A stretch of DNA of 64,000 nt from Planctomycetota bacterium (lineage in GTDB: Bacteria > Planctomycetota > Phycisphaerae > Phycisphaerales > UBA1924): positions 1-64,000 of the forward strand of contig JAGWZK010000005.1 of the NCBI GenBank assembly GCA_018968885.1. Reading direction: 5' to 3'. Shown here in pieces: positions 17,765 through 26,974 of the stretch. The stretch's first letter is position 1. Each line of letters starts with the position of its first letter. A program made the translations under genes and the position numbers. The notes below the pieces were generated by a model, which searched no databases, had not been told where the DNA came from, and saw only the letters and a list, made by a program, of their open reading frames with translations.

Positions 17765-19324
17765 TCAATGGCCTTGTGTTGCCAGTCGCAAGATGTTGGT
17801 CTGCGTCATGTCATCGCCTCGCAATTCGCCGGCGACGGTGCCCTGATTCATCACGATCAGGCGGTCGGAAAGCGAGAGCAATTCAGGCATTTCGCTGGAG
17901 ACGACGACAACTGCGACACCCGCATCGGCTGCGGCGCGAATGAGTTTGTAGACCTCGGTCTTGGTGCCGATGTCGATGCCGCGTGTGGGTTCGTCCAGCA
18001 ACAGCACCTTAGTATCGCGCCCCATCCAGCGAGCCAGAAGGAGTTTCTGCTGATTGCCGCCAGAGAGTTCGCCGGGGCGCGAAGCAGGCGAAGCTGCTTT
18101 CACGCGGAACTCGGTCATCTTGCCTCCGACGAGTGCGCGCTCAGAGCCAAATCGTCGCAACCCGATTCCCGCCGCGAGCCGCCGCATGAACGGGAGCACG
18201 ATGTTCTCGTCGATGCCGAGATCGAAGAAGAGGCCTTGCAGGCGGCGGTCTTCAGGGACATAGCCCATGCCGGTGGCCATCGCAGCGCGAGGACCAAGAG
18301 AGGCAAGGCGTTGCCCATTGACGATGATCTCGCCATTGGCGGAAGGATCGAGACCAAAGACAGCGTCAAGAAGCTCGCTGCGCCCCGAACCCACCAAGCC
18401 ACCCACGCCGAGAATCTCTCCGGGGTGGACTTCGAAGCCAACGCTGTTCAGCTTGCCGGCTGAGACCAGATTGGCGACCCGCAGGGCAGGCACAGGTGCC
18501 GCAGGTGGAGGAGTGCGTTTGGCGACGGCCTCGATGCGGCGCCCGATCATCTGTTCGACCAGAATCGGTTCGTTGATCTCCTTGATGACGTTGGTGGCAA
18601 CGAATTTTCCATCGCGCAGCACGCTGACGCGATCGCAGACTTCAAAGATCTCGCTCATGCGATGGCTGACGTAGATGCATGTCAGGCCATCGGCCGCGAG
18701 CTTGCGGATGATCTGAAGCAGTCGGCTGGTTTCATGCAGCGAGAGAGAACTAGTGGGTTCATCAAAGACAATAACGCGCGGCGGCGATGCGCCAGCGGGG
18801 ACCGCAGCATCGAGCGAACTGGCGATCTGCACGATCTGGCGGCGGCCAGCGGTGAGGGTGCCCAATTCGGCACGCACATCGATGCCATCATCTAGGGTGT
18901 GCACAAGGCGTGCTGCACGCTCGTTCATGGCCGAGTAATCGACCAGGCCGAGTCCATTGCGAGGAATGTGGTGAAGCGAGAGATTCTCAGCGACGGTGAG
19001 GTTTGGACACTGGGCCAATTCCTGGTGCACGATGCGGATGCCAGCGCGAAAGGCGTCATCCAACGAACCGGGGTTCAGGGTGTGACCCGCAATCGTGACC
19101 GTGCCTGAATCCTGCTTGTGCAGACCGGAGATGACTTTGCCCAGTGTGCTCTTGCCAGCACCATTTTCGCCCATGAGGGCGTGCACTTCGCCAGCGCGAA
19201 AGGAAACGCTAACGTTGTCGAGGGCCTGAGTGACGGCGAAACGCTTGCTGATGCCTGAGGCAATGAGAAAGTCTGCCGCGGAAGTCGCTGTGCTGGTGGC
19301 GGATTGTGATGCGGGTGAAGTCAT
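17765..19324 (-). CDS. sugar ABC importer ATPase (RbsA/MglA type)
   Basis: A duplicated ABC ATPase of 519 residues from the ATG at 19324; an upstream TTG at 19363 is less likely. The first domain has Walker A GENGAGKST, Walker B VIVFDEPTS and a degenerate signature (LTAGRRQ). The second has the usual altered Walker A VGSGRSELLD, the intact signature LSGGNQQK and Walker B LLLDEPTRGID. This asymmetry is typical of the carbohydrate uptake class 2 family. It is the last gene of a permease, binding protein and ATPase set on the minus strand and should power uptake of a mono- or disaccharide, perhaps a product of the neighbouring glucosidases. Confidence 0.93.
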   Translation of the reverse strand: MTSPASQSATSTATSAADFLIASGISKRFAVTQALDNVSVSFRAGEVHALMGENGAGKSTLGKVISGLHKQDSGTVTIAGHTLNPGSLDDAFRAGIRIVHQELAQCPNLTVAENLSLHHIPRNGLGLVDYSAMNERAARLVHTLDDGIDVRAELGTLTAGRRQIVQIASSLDAAVPAGASPPRVIVFDEPTSSLSLHETSRLLQIIRKLAADGLTCIYVSHRMSEIFEVCDRVSVLRDGKFVATNVIKEINEPILVEQMIGRRIEAVAKRTPPPAAPVPALRVANLVSAGKLNSVGFEVHPGEILGVGGLVGSGRSELLDAVFGLDPSANGEIIVNGQRLASLGPRAAMATGMGYVPEDRRLQGLFFDLGIDENIVLPFMRRLAAGIGLRRFGSERALVGGKMTEFRVKAASPASRPGELSGGNQQKLLLARWMGRDTKVLLLDEPTRGIDIGTKTEVYKLIRAAADAGVAVVVVSSEMPELLSLSDRLIVMNQGTVAGELRGDDMTQTNILRLATQGH

Positions 19325-19381
19325 GAGGGAAAATCGCTGGCCAACAGTTTCCTGATTGGCCAAGCGGGAGTGAGTCAGAGA

Positions 19382-20539
19382 TTACTTGCCGGCGTTCTTG
19401 CCTAGCCAGGTGTCCCAAAGGCCGTAGAACTCGGCCACGTTGTCCTTGGTCACGCGATCAGGGACGAAGCTGTTGATGACCTTGGGGGCCTTGTTGTTGT
19501 GGACCTTTTCCACCAGCATGGTCACGGTTTCGTAGCCCCAGCCGTAGCATTTCTGGCCCAGCAGCACCTGCACTTGCCCCTTCTTGACGTAGTTCAACTG
19601 CTGTGGCAGGGTGTCAACGCTGACGACCTTGGCGGGCGCGATCTTGTCGAGAGCGTTCTCCGTGAACAGAGGCCAGCCACCAACCATCAGCCATCCGGCG
19701 ATGTCGGGATTGGCGCCTTGCACCTGCTCAATCTTGGCGACGGCTTCGGGTGCGGTCTCGCCGTGGTAATAGGAATCCTTGAGCTTGATGCCGGGGTGAT
19801 TCTTCATCTCGTCTTTGGCGCCGGCGATGCGCTTCTGGAGGTTGGGTGCGTTCTGATTGCCACCGAGGATGGCGATGGTGCCCTTGCCGTTGAGCAGTTT
19901 GCTCAATTCGATCATCAACTGCTTGCCGCAGTCGTAATCATCCATGCCGTAGTAGGCGATTCGTTTGGATTCAGGAGCATCGGAATCGAACGTGATCGTG
20001 GGCACACCCTTGTCGGCCGCACTATTGATCGCGGCAGTAAGCACCTTGGCATCAGTGCAGGAAAGCGAGATGCCGCTGACGCCGGTGGAGACGAGTTGCT
20101 CCAGATATTGGGCCTGCTGCTGCGCGTCTTCGTTGGCAGGGGTGCGCCAGTCGATGGTGACTTCGATGCCGTACTTGGCGGAAAGGTCCTTGGCCGCAGC
20201 GACCGCGCCGGTGTGAGCCGCGACGAAGACCGGGTTGCTCTGGCTCTTGGCGATAACACCAATGGTGTACTTCTTGCCCTTGCCTGTGGTCGGGCCAGCG
20301 GCGGGTGCAGCGTTGGCGGCTGGCTTATCGGCTGGCCTATCGGCTGGCTTGTCCGATGGTGTCGCAGCCGGGGTCGGTGCGGTGGCAGGAGCGGGCTCAG
20401 GTGCCTTGGCCGACGAGGGCGCACCGGCAGGAGCGGAAGGAGTGGTGGGGGTGGTTTGGGGTTTTTCGCAGCCGGCGACCAGACCCATCGCGCCCATGGC
20501 GAGGAGTCCGGTGAGCCACATCGTGTTCAATCGTTTCAT
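19382..20539 (-). CDS. sugar ABC importer substrate-binding lipoprotein
   Basis: A product of 385 residues. The ATG at 20539 has GGAG about 9 nt upstream. A lipoprotein signal ends in LVAGC, followed by a 55-residue Pro/Ala/Thr-rich linker, then a periplasmic binding protein type 1 domain starting YTIGVIAKSQSNPVFVAA. Conserved ligand-lobe segments include ISLSCTDA, ITFDSDAP, and YGMDDYDCGKQL. It resembles RbsB/XylF-like binding proteins, with expected specificity for a pentose or hexose. The long disordered linker probably spans cell wall or periplasm. It sits between permease and ATPase genes, 58-bp gaps on either side. Confidence 0.93.
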   Translation of the reverse strand: MKRLNTMWLTGLLAMGAMGLVAGCEKPQTTPTTPSAPAGAPSSAKAPEPAPATAPTPAATPSDKPADRPADKPAANAAPAAGPTTGKGKKYTIGVIAKSQSNPVFVAAHTGAVAAAKDLSAKYGIEVTIDWRTPANEDAQQQAQYLEQLVSTGVSGISLSCTDAKVLTAAINSAADKGVPTITFDSDAPESKRIAYYGMDDYDCGKQLMIELSKLLNGKGTIAILGGNQNAPNLQKRIAGAKDEMKNHPGIKLKDSYYHGETAPEAVAKIEQVQGANPDIAGWLMVGGWPLFTENALDKIAPAKVVSVDTLPQQLNYVKKGQVQVLLGQKCYGWGYETVTMLVEKVHNNKAPKVINSFVPDRVTKDNVAEFYGLWDTWLGKNAGK

Positions 20540-20597
20540 CTGAGCATTCTCCGGAAGAGGGGTAAACGTTTTACGCGAAATCGTACCCGATCTGGGT

Positions 20598-21971
20598 TCA
20601 TCGCCCGCGTGTATTGAGACGTCCCTTGGCTTGATCGAGCACGACCGCCGCGACGATCGCCACACCCATGACGATCTGAGTGTAATTCTGATTGATCTGC
20701 AGGATGAGCATGCCGTTATCGATAAGTTGCACGACGATGGCACCGAGCACCGCGCCGATCGCCGAGCCACGACCACCGGAAAGCGATGCCCCGCCGATGA
20801 CCGCGGCGGTGATGACCTTGAGTTCATAGCCGCTGCCACTATCGGGGCTGGCGGCACCGAAGTACCCGATCGAAACGCACGCCGAGAGCCCGGCGAGCAT
20901 GCCCAGCAACGCATAGGCGATGACCTTCACGCGATCGACAGGGATTCCCGCATAGCGAGCGGCGGTTTCATTGCCACCGATGGCAAGGACATGGCGGCCC
21001 AGAACCAGGGCCCGCAGCACAATGGTTCCGCCGATGGCGACGATGGCCATGACGATGAGTGGCAGGGGGTAGATGCCCCCAACGTTGAGCTTGAAGAAGC
21101 CCGTGGTAAAGGCAGGGGGGAGGGATGAGATGCTCTGCGTAGTGATGCAGAGCATGATCCCTTTGTAAGCCGACATGGCGCCCAATGAGATGATGAAAGG
21201 GTGCACTTTGAGCCCGACGATGAGGGCACCGTTGACCGCACCAAGCAATGCTCCGACCAGACAGCAGGTGCCAAGACCCAGGAGCAACGACATGATGAGC
21301 GTGCCATTCTCACCCCCACCGTGGCGATTCAGAATCCACGCGCCGCAGATCGCGGCGAGGCCATAGATCGCGCCTACGGAAAGATCGATACCGCCCATCG
21401 CAATGATGGCGGTCATGCCGACAGCCATAATGGCGATGTATGACGCGGCGTTGGCGACACTGACCAGATTCTCAATATCCAGGAATTTGTTGGCGGGGCG
21501 GAAGACCCGGAGTGAGACGCGACCTTCGGAGTCCTGCTGCTGGGTGATCATTTTGAACGCACCGAGCAACCAAAGATTGTCTCCGGTTCGTCCAACGATG
21601 AAGCGAACATCTGGTGGAGGTTCAATGGTGAAGTTGATCTTGACGCTGGCTAGGTCTCCTTTGGCCACGCCTCCAGTATCGACCAGTCCAAACCACATGT
21701 CATCTTGAGTCAGGTTGCGAAGTCGTGCTTGTAGTTCTGGCGATGGATCCTCAATCGCGTATCCCTGCGAGGTTTCCGCGACGGCAGCCCCTTGAAGAGA
21801 CACCACATAGGGCTTGAGCTTGCTTCCACCAAAGAATGTCAGTAGTGCACCCAGCACAAGGATGACCAGAACCAGCCCCATCTCCTGCACGCGCAGCACG
21901 CGCGAAAGGAAACCGGGAGCCGCGTTCTTGGCAGAGGCATCAGGTGAGGAAGGAGAAGGAGCGGTGCTCAA
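20598..21971 (-). CDS. sugar ABC importer permease (RbsC type) with a large insertion
   Basis: A 457-residue membrane protein starting at TTG; the next in-frame Met falls at the edge of the first helix. The C-terminal two thirds are typical: NLVSVANAASYIAIMAVGMT, GGIDLSVGAIYGL, the coupling region GNETAARYAGI, and ISGGASLSGGRGS-like GGASLSGGRGS. Unlike standard RbsC (~320 residues), about 100 residues (roughly 50-150) separate helix 1 from the conserved core; they read as a beta-rich soluble domain (SLQGAAVAETSQGY, VKINFTIEPPPDVRF) likely outside the membrane. It is the first gene of the importer operon. Confidence 0.92.
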   Translation of the reverse strand: MSTAPSPSSPDASAKNAAPGFLSRVLRVQEMGLVLVILVLGALLTFFGGSKLKPYVVSLQGAAVAETSQGYAIEDPSPELQARLRNLTQDDMWFGLVDTGGVAKGDLASVKINFTIEPPPDVRFIVGRTGDNLWLLGAFKMITQQQDSEGRVSLRVFRPANKFLDIENLVSVANAASYIAIMAVGMTAIIAMGGIDLSVGAIYGLAAICGAWILNRHGGGENGTLIMSLLLGLGTCCLVGALLGAVNGALIVGLKVHPFIISLGAMSAYKGIMLCITTQSISSLPPAFTTGFFKLNVGGIYPLPLIVMAIVAIGGTIVLRALVLGRHVLAIGGNETAARYAGIPVDRVKVIAYALLGMLAGLSACVSIGYFGAASPDSGSGYELKVITAAVIGGASLSGGRGSAIGAVLGAIVVQLIDNGMLILQINQNYTQIVMGVAIVAAVVLDQAKGRLNTRGR

Positions 21972-22042
21972 GCAGAGTTTCCCAGCGAGTTGAAGAGGTG
22001 GTGTATCGCAGCAACAGAGCGCACGCGCCGAATCTTGACAAG

Positions 22043-22070
22043 AAAACGGGCCGCCGCGATGGGCTGCCCG
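22043..22070 (-). terminator. terminator downstream of the prepilin gene
   Basis: Read on the minus strand, a CGGGC/GCCCG stem with an inner GCC/GGC helix is followed by TTTTC. It lies 78 nt after the prepilin stop at 22148. Confidence 0.7.
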
Positions 22071-22147
22071 GGATCATGCAGGATCATCGCCGGTTACGCC
22101 GCGTCGAGTGTAGCGACTCGCGTGCGAATCGGGGCAGCAGCATCACA

Positions 22148-23104
22148 TCAATCCAGGGTTCGCGTCTTGCGACTGCGGTTGGGATTCGTGCAGTTGATGC
22201 TGGTGGCAGGTGCCGGGTCGTTGGGAAGCGAGGCCTTGAAGAAAACATCAAAGACCTTGTCTTTGCTGAAGGCAGCGTGGCCGTCAGTGAAGCCCAGATT
22301 GGCTCCCGCAGAACCGTGATTGTCATCTCTCTTGTACTTGCCCGCGGCAGGGTCAGTGCTGCCATTGCCTGCGCCATACCAGGCCCGAGTACCGATGTCG
22401 TAGTCGTTGCACTCGTCGGCCCAGATCGGGGGCGAGGTGACAATACCGGGCTCATCCGTGCGCAGCCCAGCGATATAGAGATAACTGATGTTGTAGCTGA
22501 TGACCTCCTCTTCGTTGGCAGGGGCTTTTGGAGTCTTGCGAGGAGTGGTGGGGAGAATGGCGTTGGTGGTGTCGGCCATATTGCGCCAGTAGTAATCGAG
22601 CTTGTCCGCCGGACACGTGAGGAATCCCCACGCATCGGTGTATGGACGCAGAACCGGCTGCTTGGTCACACCATCGGCGTAAGTGTTGTTGTCCGGATCG
22701 GATGATCCGGCTCCGTAGCCGCGATCGGTGTTGTCGCCTTTCTGATACAGACTCCAGAGCCCGGCGACACCGCCACGAAGGTCTTGATCTGAACCCAGGA
22801 ATGAGTTGTTCCCAAGGCCGTAGTAGTTGTTGTTGCCCGTGTTGGTCATGGGCATAAGTGGGTACCACCCCTTCCAGTCGTTGGCATACAACGTCATGAT
22901 GAGTGTGGTCGAACGCACGTTGGCCAGGCACTTGGCACTGCGTGATGCTTCGCGGGCTTTGCCAAGCGCGGGAAGCAGAATCGCGATCAAGAGCGCGATG
23001 ATCGCGATCACCACCAGCAATTCAATCAGCGTGAAGCCGGGGCGCTGCGAAGGTTGAACGGAGCGGAAACAGCACACGCCCCCAGTTTGGCCATCATGTG
23101 ACAT
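22148..23104 (-). CDS. prepilin-like protein, H-X9-DG type
   Basis: A product of 318 residues from the ATG at 23104, preceded by AAAGG at 8-nt spacing. A 22-residue leader ends RPG, then [19 protein letters not shown] and [14 protein letters not shown], almost identical to the prepilin at 353-1150. Near the C terminus GFTDGHAAF follows a histidine ten residues earlier, matching the H-X9-DG signature loosely. Asn/Tyr-rich loops ([10 protein letters not shown]) suggest a surface-exposed pseudopilin globular domain. It is expected to be processed by prepilin peptidase. It is divergent from the dockerin-tailed protein gene. Confidence 0.92.
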   Translation of the reverse strand: MSHDGQTGGVCCFRSVQPSQRPGFTLIELLVVIAIIALLIAILLPALGKAREASRSAKCLANVRSTTLIMTLYANDWKGWYPLMPMTNTGNNNYYGLGNNSFLGSDQDLRGGVAGLWSLYQKGDNTDRGYGAGSSDPDNNTYADGVTKQPVLRPYTDAWGFLTCPADKLDYYWRNMADTTNAILPTTPRKTPKAPANEEEVISYNISYLYIAGLRTDEPGIVTSPPIWADECNDYDIGTRAWYGAGNGSTDPAAGKYKRDDNHGSAGANLGFTDGHAAFSKDKVFDVFFKASLPNDPAPATSINCTNPNRSRKTRTLD

Positions 23105-23216
23105 CGTCATTGCCTTTCCAAAAACGGACACCATGAGGTGTCGCGGGCCAGTGCCCCGAACACCCCAATCCCCTCTGACTTGTTAGGGTCAAGATACAGT
23201 AATGGTTCCAGAAGCG

Positions 23217-23250
23217 TCAAGACTGTTTCATGTCTTGAAATGATGAAACA
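23217..23250. promoter_or_regulatory. two interlocked inverted repeats in the divergent region 23105-23497
   Basis: TCAAGAC (23217-23223) pairs with GTCTTGA (23232-23238), and TGTTTCAT (23224-23231) pairs with ATGAAACA (23243-23250). The first loop is exactly the left arm of the second repeat, so in RNA the two would form alternative hairpins or a compact pseudoknot; in DNA they could be overlapping operators. Apart from this element and the palindrome at 23275, nothing else was recognised in the 393-bp gap. Confidence 0.45.
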
Positions 23251-23274
23251 TTGTTGCATGGAGCAAGGCCCCAG

Positions 23275-23289
23275 TAGGGATTCTCCCTA
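23275..23289. promoter_or_regulatory. perfect palindrome TAGGGA-TTC-TCCCTA
   Basis: Six-base arms around a 3-bp centre. The core 11 bp are identical to a site in the amylase/glucosidase divergent region (15207-15217). A dimeric regulator binding site is the simplest reading. Confidence 0.45.
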
Positions 23290-23497
23290 TGTCAGCAATG
23301 TATCCGGGATTTCCCGGTACGCCCTATATAGCGCAAAATTGAGCAGAATCACGGTTTTCCCTGCTCGCAATTCGTGCAGGTTGCAGTAGGATATTGGGGT
23401 TCGAGACCGGGACTTCGCACGCGCGAAGGGATTTCCAATGCGCCGGTCTCCATTTGAAATTCCGAGCGATCATGCTCGATTGAAGAGGAGATGTCTC

Positions 23498-25492
23498 ATG
23501 AAGAATGTGCGCAGTGTGGCGATCCTGGGATTGGTTTCGTGTTGCGGCTTGGCCACGGCCCAGCCGGTCGTTGATGGTGCCAAGGACGCCTCGTACGGCG
23601 CCATTCAATGGGTGCAAAACATTCCTACCGGCTTTGGTGACAACGTTCCACCTCCTTCCTGCGATGAAAACAACGTCGGCAACCCCGGCGCAGTGACTAC
23701 CGGCATCGAGTTCAAGATTCCTCTCGCCGCGATCGGCAACCCCAGCGCTGGTGACATCAAGATCGCTGGCTTCGTCACCGACGGTGGCTACGGCTTCATG
23801 TCCAACCAGATCATCGGCGGCCTTCCCGCTGGCTCAGCCAACTTGGGCGAGTCGCGCGTCGTCAACCTGAATTCAGTCGCTGGCAATCAGTGGCGTGGTG
23901 GCATCGGCTCGAGCGGCACCGCTCCCGTCGTTGATGGCACCCTCGATGCTTCGTACGGCACGGCTCTCTTTACGCAGACCTGCCGCACCGGCTTTGGCAA
24001 TAGCGACACCGGCAGCACCACCAACGCCAACGGCTCGGAAATCGATGGCTTGTACGCCGTCGTTGTCGGCAACGATCTCTACGTGATGATCACCGGCAAC
24101 ATGGAGAGCAACTTCAACAAGCTCTCGCTCCTCATCGACTCGATCGCTGGTGGCCAGAACACCATGGCTGGTGACAATCCTGATGTGGATTTCAACGGCC
24201 TCAACCGCCTGGGCACCGGCAACGAAGGCCCCGGTCTCACCTTTGATACCGGCTTCGCGGCTGACTACTTCATCAACATGACCAACGGCGGTGATGCTCC
24301 CAACACCACCATCTACGCCAATTACGCCCGCCTGCGTCCCGATGCCAACGACCCCGGCGAGGGGTATTACCTCGGCAGCCATGTCAATGGCGCTGGCCCC
24401 ACCCTTTCGGGCGGCAACAACCCCAACGGCATCGAGATCGAGATCAACAACAGCAACACCGCTGGCGTGGATGGGCCTTGCCCACCCCCCGCTGGTGATC
24501 GCAATACCGCTGTCGGCAGCGAAATCGACGGCGTCTTTGCCCGCGCTGACGGCGCGATCCTCTCGGTGCTTGTGACCGGCAATCTCCAGACCACCTACAA
24601 CAAGATCGACCTTTTCTTTGATGTCAACTCTGGTGGCCAGCAGCAGCTCCGCGGCGATAACGTCGACATTGATTTCAACGGTCTCAACCGCATGGGCGCT
24701 GGCTCACAGGGCAACGGCATCAACTGGGACGCCGGCTTTGCTCCCGACCACTGGATCGCCTTCACCAACGGCGGCACGAATCCCAACGTGCAGGTCTTTG
24801 CCAACGCCGCGACGCTGCGGACTGATGGCCCCCTCTACAACCTCGACAACTTCAAGATCGACTACGGCGCGTACGACGGTGGTGCCAAGGCCACCAACGA
24901 CCCCATTCCCTTCGATGGTCCTCGCCTCGATATCCAGAACAACACCCTGGGCAACGTCTTCACCGAGTTCAGCCCCCGTGAGGCCCAGTTGGAAGTCTTC
25001 AACAACCCCTCCAGCCCCGCACCGACTGCCGGTCTGACCAAGTTGTCCATCGATAACAGCAACATCGCTGGCGTGACCGGCACTGATGCATCAGGCGCTG
25101 CTGCCGTCACCACCGGCCTGGAAATCCAGGTTTCGCTGTGGGAACTCGGCTGGGATGGCGTGTCACCCATCAAGCTCGCTGGCTTTATCAACAACGGTGG
25201 CCATAGCTTCGTCAGCAACCAGGTAATTGGTGGCCTTCCCACCGGCACCGGCAACCTCGGCGAGCCCCGCACGTTGAATTTCGCGACTATCGCTGGCGAT
25301 CAGTTCATCACACTGAACGTGTCTCCGTGCGCTGGCGATTTCAATTCGGACGGCGTGGTCGACTTCTTTGACTATCTTGACTTCGTCGCTCGCTTCTCGG
25401 CCAACGACACCCGCGCTGACTTCAACCGCGACGGCGTGATCGACTTCTTCGACTACCTCGACTTTGTCGCGGCGTTCTCGTCCTGCTCGTAA
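23498..25492 (+). CDS. large secreted protein with internal repeats and dockerin-like tail
   Basis: A product of 664 residues; the ATG at 23498 has GAGGAG 7 nt upstream and starts a signal peptide ending ATAQ. The body is built from recurring blocks: PVVDG..DASYG with TGFG at the start of two modules, NKL/NKI..D..SGGQ..DNxDxDFNGLNR in two middle blocks, and TGIEF/TGLEI..NQIIGGLP or NQVIGGLP..NLGE in two tail blocks. The first module has head and tail but no middle, as if a central part had been lost. The protein ends in two Asp-rich repeats, FDYLDFVARF and FDYLDFVAAF, between PCAGD and SSCS. Codon use is strongly biased toward GGC, GCC, AAC and ATC, as in the ribosomal genes. Function unknown; probably abundant and surface-attached. 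Confidence 0.9.
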   Translation: MKNVRSVAILGLVSCCGLATAQPVVDGAKDASYGAIQWVQNIPTGFGDNVPPPSCDENNVGNPGAVTTGIEFKIPLAAIGNPSAGDIKIAGFVTDGGYGFMSNQIIGGLPAGSANLGESRVVNLNSVAGNQWRGGIGSSGTAPVVDGTLDASYGTALFTQTCRTGFGNSDTGSTTNANGSEIDGLYAVVVGNDLYVMITGNMESNFNKLSLLIDSIAGGQNTMAGDNPDVDFNGLNRLGTGNEGPGLTFDTGFAADYFINMTNGGDAPNTTIYANYARLRPDANDPGEGYYLGSHVNGAGPTLSGGNNPNGIEIEINNSNTAGVDGPCPPPAGDRNTAVGSEIDGVFARADGAILSVLVTGNLQTTYNKIDLFFDVNSGGQQQLRGDNVDIDFNGLNRMGAGSQGNGINWDAGFAPDHWIAFTNGGTNPNVQVFANAATLRTDGPLYNLDNFKIDYGAYDGGAKATNDPIPFDGPRLDIQNNTLGNVFTEFSPREAQLEVFNNPSSPAPTAGLTKLSIDNSNIAGVTGTDASGAAAVTTGLEIQVSLWELGWDGVSPIKLAGFINNGGHSFVSNQVIGGLPTGTGNLGEPRTLNFATIAGDQFITLNVSPCAGDFNSDGVVDFFDYLDFVARFSANDTRADFNRDGVIDFFDYLDFVAAFSSCS

Positions 25493-25537
25493 TTCTCAAT
25501 TCGCTTCCAGCATGTCTGGAGTGAATCTCGCACTTCT

Positions 25538-25576
25538 CACGGCCTCGGGTACATCCCCGGGGCCGTGTTGTTTTTT
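25538..25576 (+). terminator. rho-independent terminator of the dockerin-tailed protein gene
   Basis: CACGGCC pairs with GGCCGTG, with an inner CGGG/CCCG helix, followed by TTGTTTTTT. It starts 46 nt after the stop. Confidence 0.88.
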
Positions 25577-25618
25577 ACTTGCACCGGCAGGATCTGGGGG
25601 AGTACCCTGACTCCACTT

Positions 25619-26974
25619 ATGCCGCAGGTCTACCCATTTCGTGCCGTCCAATTCGCCACTGGTGCCGATGTTTCCGCCCTGGTCGCGCCGCCGTACGACG
25701 TGTTGGATGCCTCAGGCAAGGCGGCATTGCTGGCCAAAGACTCGCGCAACATCGTCGCCATCGATCTGCCTCACACTCCGGCCAAGGAACTCGGGCCCCC
25801 GGCTGCCTATCAGGCCGCTTCAGAAACCTATGCCAAGCTTCAGAAAGATGGTGTACTCAAACGCGCCATGCTTCCCAGCATGTACGCCTATCGCCAGACC
25901 TTTCGCAGTGCCGATGGATCCAAGCTCATTCAGCGCAGTGGCATGACGTGCTGCGTCGATGCCGTCCCATTTGGCGCACGCAAGGGTGGAGGCATTTTGC
26001 CTCACGAAGAAACCTTCAGCGGCCCCAAAGAGGATCGACTCGCGCTCATGCGCGCTACCAAGGCCCAGATGTCTCCCATCTTTGGACTCTTCGCAGATGA
26101 GAAAGGCATTGCCACCAAGATCGTCCGCAATGTGATGGAAAAGCACCGCCCGAATCTCACCGCGCGCACCGCCGATGGCACTCTTCACGAAGTGTGGACC
26201 GTGCAGGATTCCTCCACCATTCGCATGTACCAGGCCGCGCTCGATTACGAAGACATTTTTATCGCCGATGGACACCATCGCTACACCACCGGACTCAACT
26301 ATCTCAAGGAGTTGGAATCAGCGGGGTCGATTGGTGCCGATCATCCCGCCCGCCGCAGCATGATGGTGCTGATCGGCATGAGCGATCCGGGCCTGGTGAT
26401 CTGGCCGACGCATCGCGTGCTTGGTGGAATGAAGGACTACTCACTCGATGCGTTTCTGGCTGCTGGCAAAGGACACATCGAGACCGCTCCTGTGAGTGGT
26501 GGGCTTGAGGCCATCGAGGCGGCAGTCGAAGCCAAGGCCGACTTTGGTCCCATGCGCTTCGGGCTCTTTGATGTCACGACCGGCAAGGCCGTCGTCGCCA
26601 AGCCAAGCAGCGCCGACCCACTCGCCGGTCGATTCGCAGATAAACCCAAGGCCTGGCGTGAATTGGTCGTCGCGTTCACCCAGTATGTGCTGGTCGAGGA
26701 ACTCTGCGAGAAAAAGTGCAACGGTGGCGAGAAGGTGAAATGGGCTTTCCCTCACACCATCCCTGAAGTCGCGGCCATCGCCAAGGGTGAGGAGACTGGT
26801 GCCGGAGGGGGCAAGGTCTTTGGCTCCACCGGTGCTCAGCTCGCGGTGATTGTGCGTCCCACTCCTTTGGAAGCAGTGCGCGATGTCAGCCGCGCGGGCG
26901 TGCTGATGCCGCAGAAGAGCACATTCTTCTATCCCAAACTGGCGACGGGACTCTTTATGAATCCTTTGGCGTAG
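25619..26974 (+). CDS. DUF1015 family protein
   Basis: A 451-residue protein from the ATG at 25619, which begins the family N terminus MPQVYPFRAVQF. Characteristic segments are VAPPYDVLD, GILPHEETFSGPKEDRL, the conserved IADGHHRYTTGLNY, and a late PHTIPEVAAIA. DUF1015 proteins occur widely in bacteria and archaea, in some genomes next to serine biosynthesis genes; no biochemical role is established that I can state. The HHRY histidines suggest a catalytic or metal site. The C-terminal region contains CEKKC, an unusual addition. C-rich codon choice hints at good expression. Its last 20 bp overlap the convergent peroxiredoxin gene. Confidence 0.9.
   Translation: MPQVYPFRAVQFATGADVSALVAPPYDVLDASGKAALLAKDSRNIVAIDLPHTPAKELGPPAAYQAASETYAKLQKDGVLKRAMLPSMYAYRQTFRSADGSKLIQRSGMTCCVDAVPFGARKGGGILPHEETFSGPKEDRLALMRATKAQMSPIFGLFADEKGIATKIVRNVMEKHRPNLTARTADGTLHEVWTVQDSSTIRMYQAALDYEDIFIADGHHRYTTGLNYLKELESAGSIGADHPARRSMMVLIGMSDPGLVIWPTHRVLGGMKDYSLDAFLAAGKGHIETAPVSGGLEAIEAAVEAKADFGPMRFGLFDVTTGKAVVAKPSSADPLAGRFADKPKAWRELVVAFTQYVLVEELCEKKCNGGEKVKWAFPHTIPEVAAIAKGEETGAGGGKVFGSTGAQLAVIVRPTPLEAVRDVSRAGVLMPQKSTFFYPKLATGLFMNPLA

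Noticed and set aside
19499..20617. 372-codon plus-strand ORF opposite the sugar-binding lipoprotein gene
   Set aside because: Antisense to a gene with a clear lipobox and binding-protein motifs; composition mirrors it.
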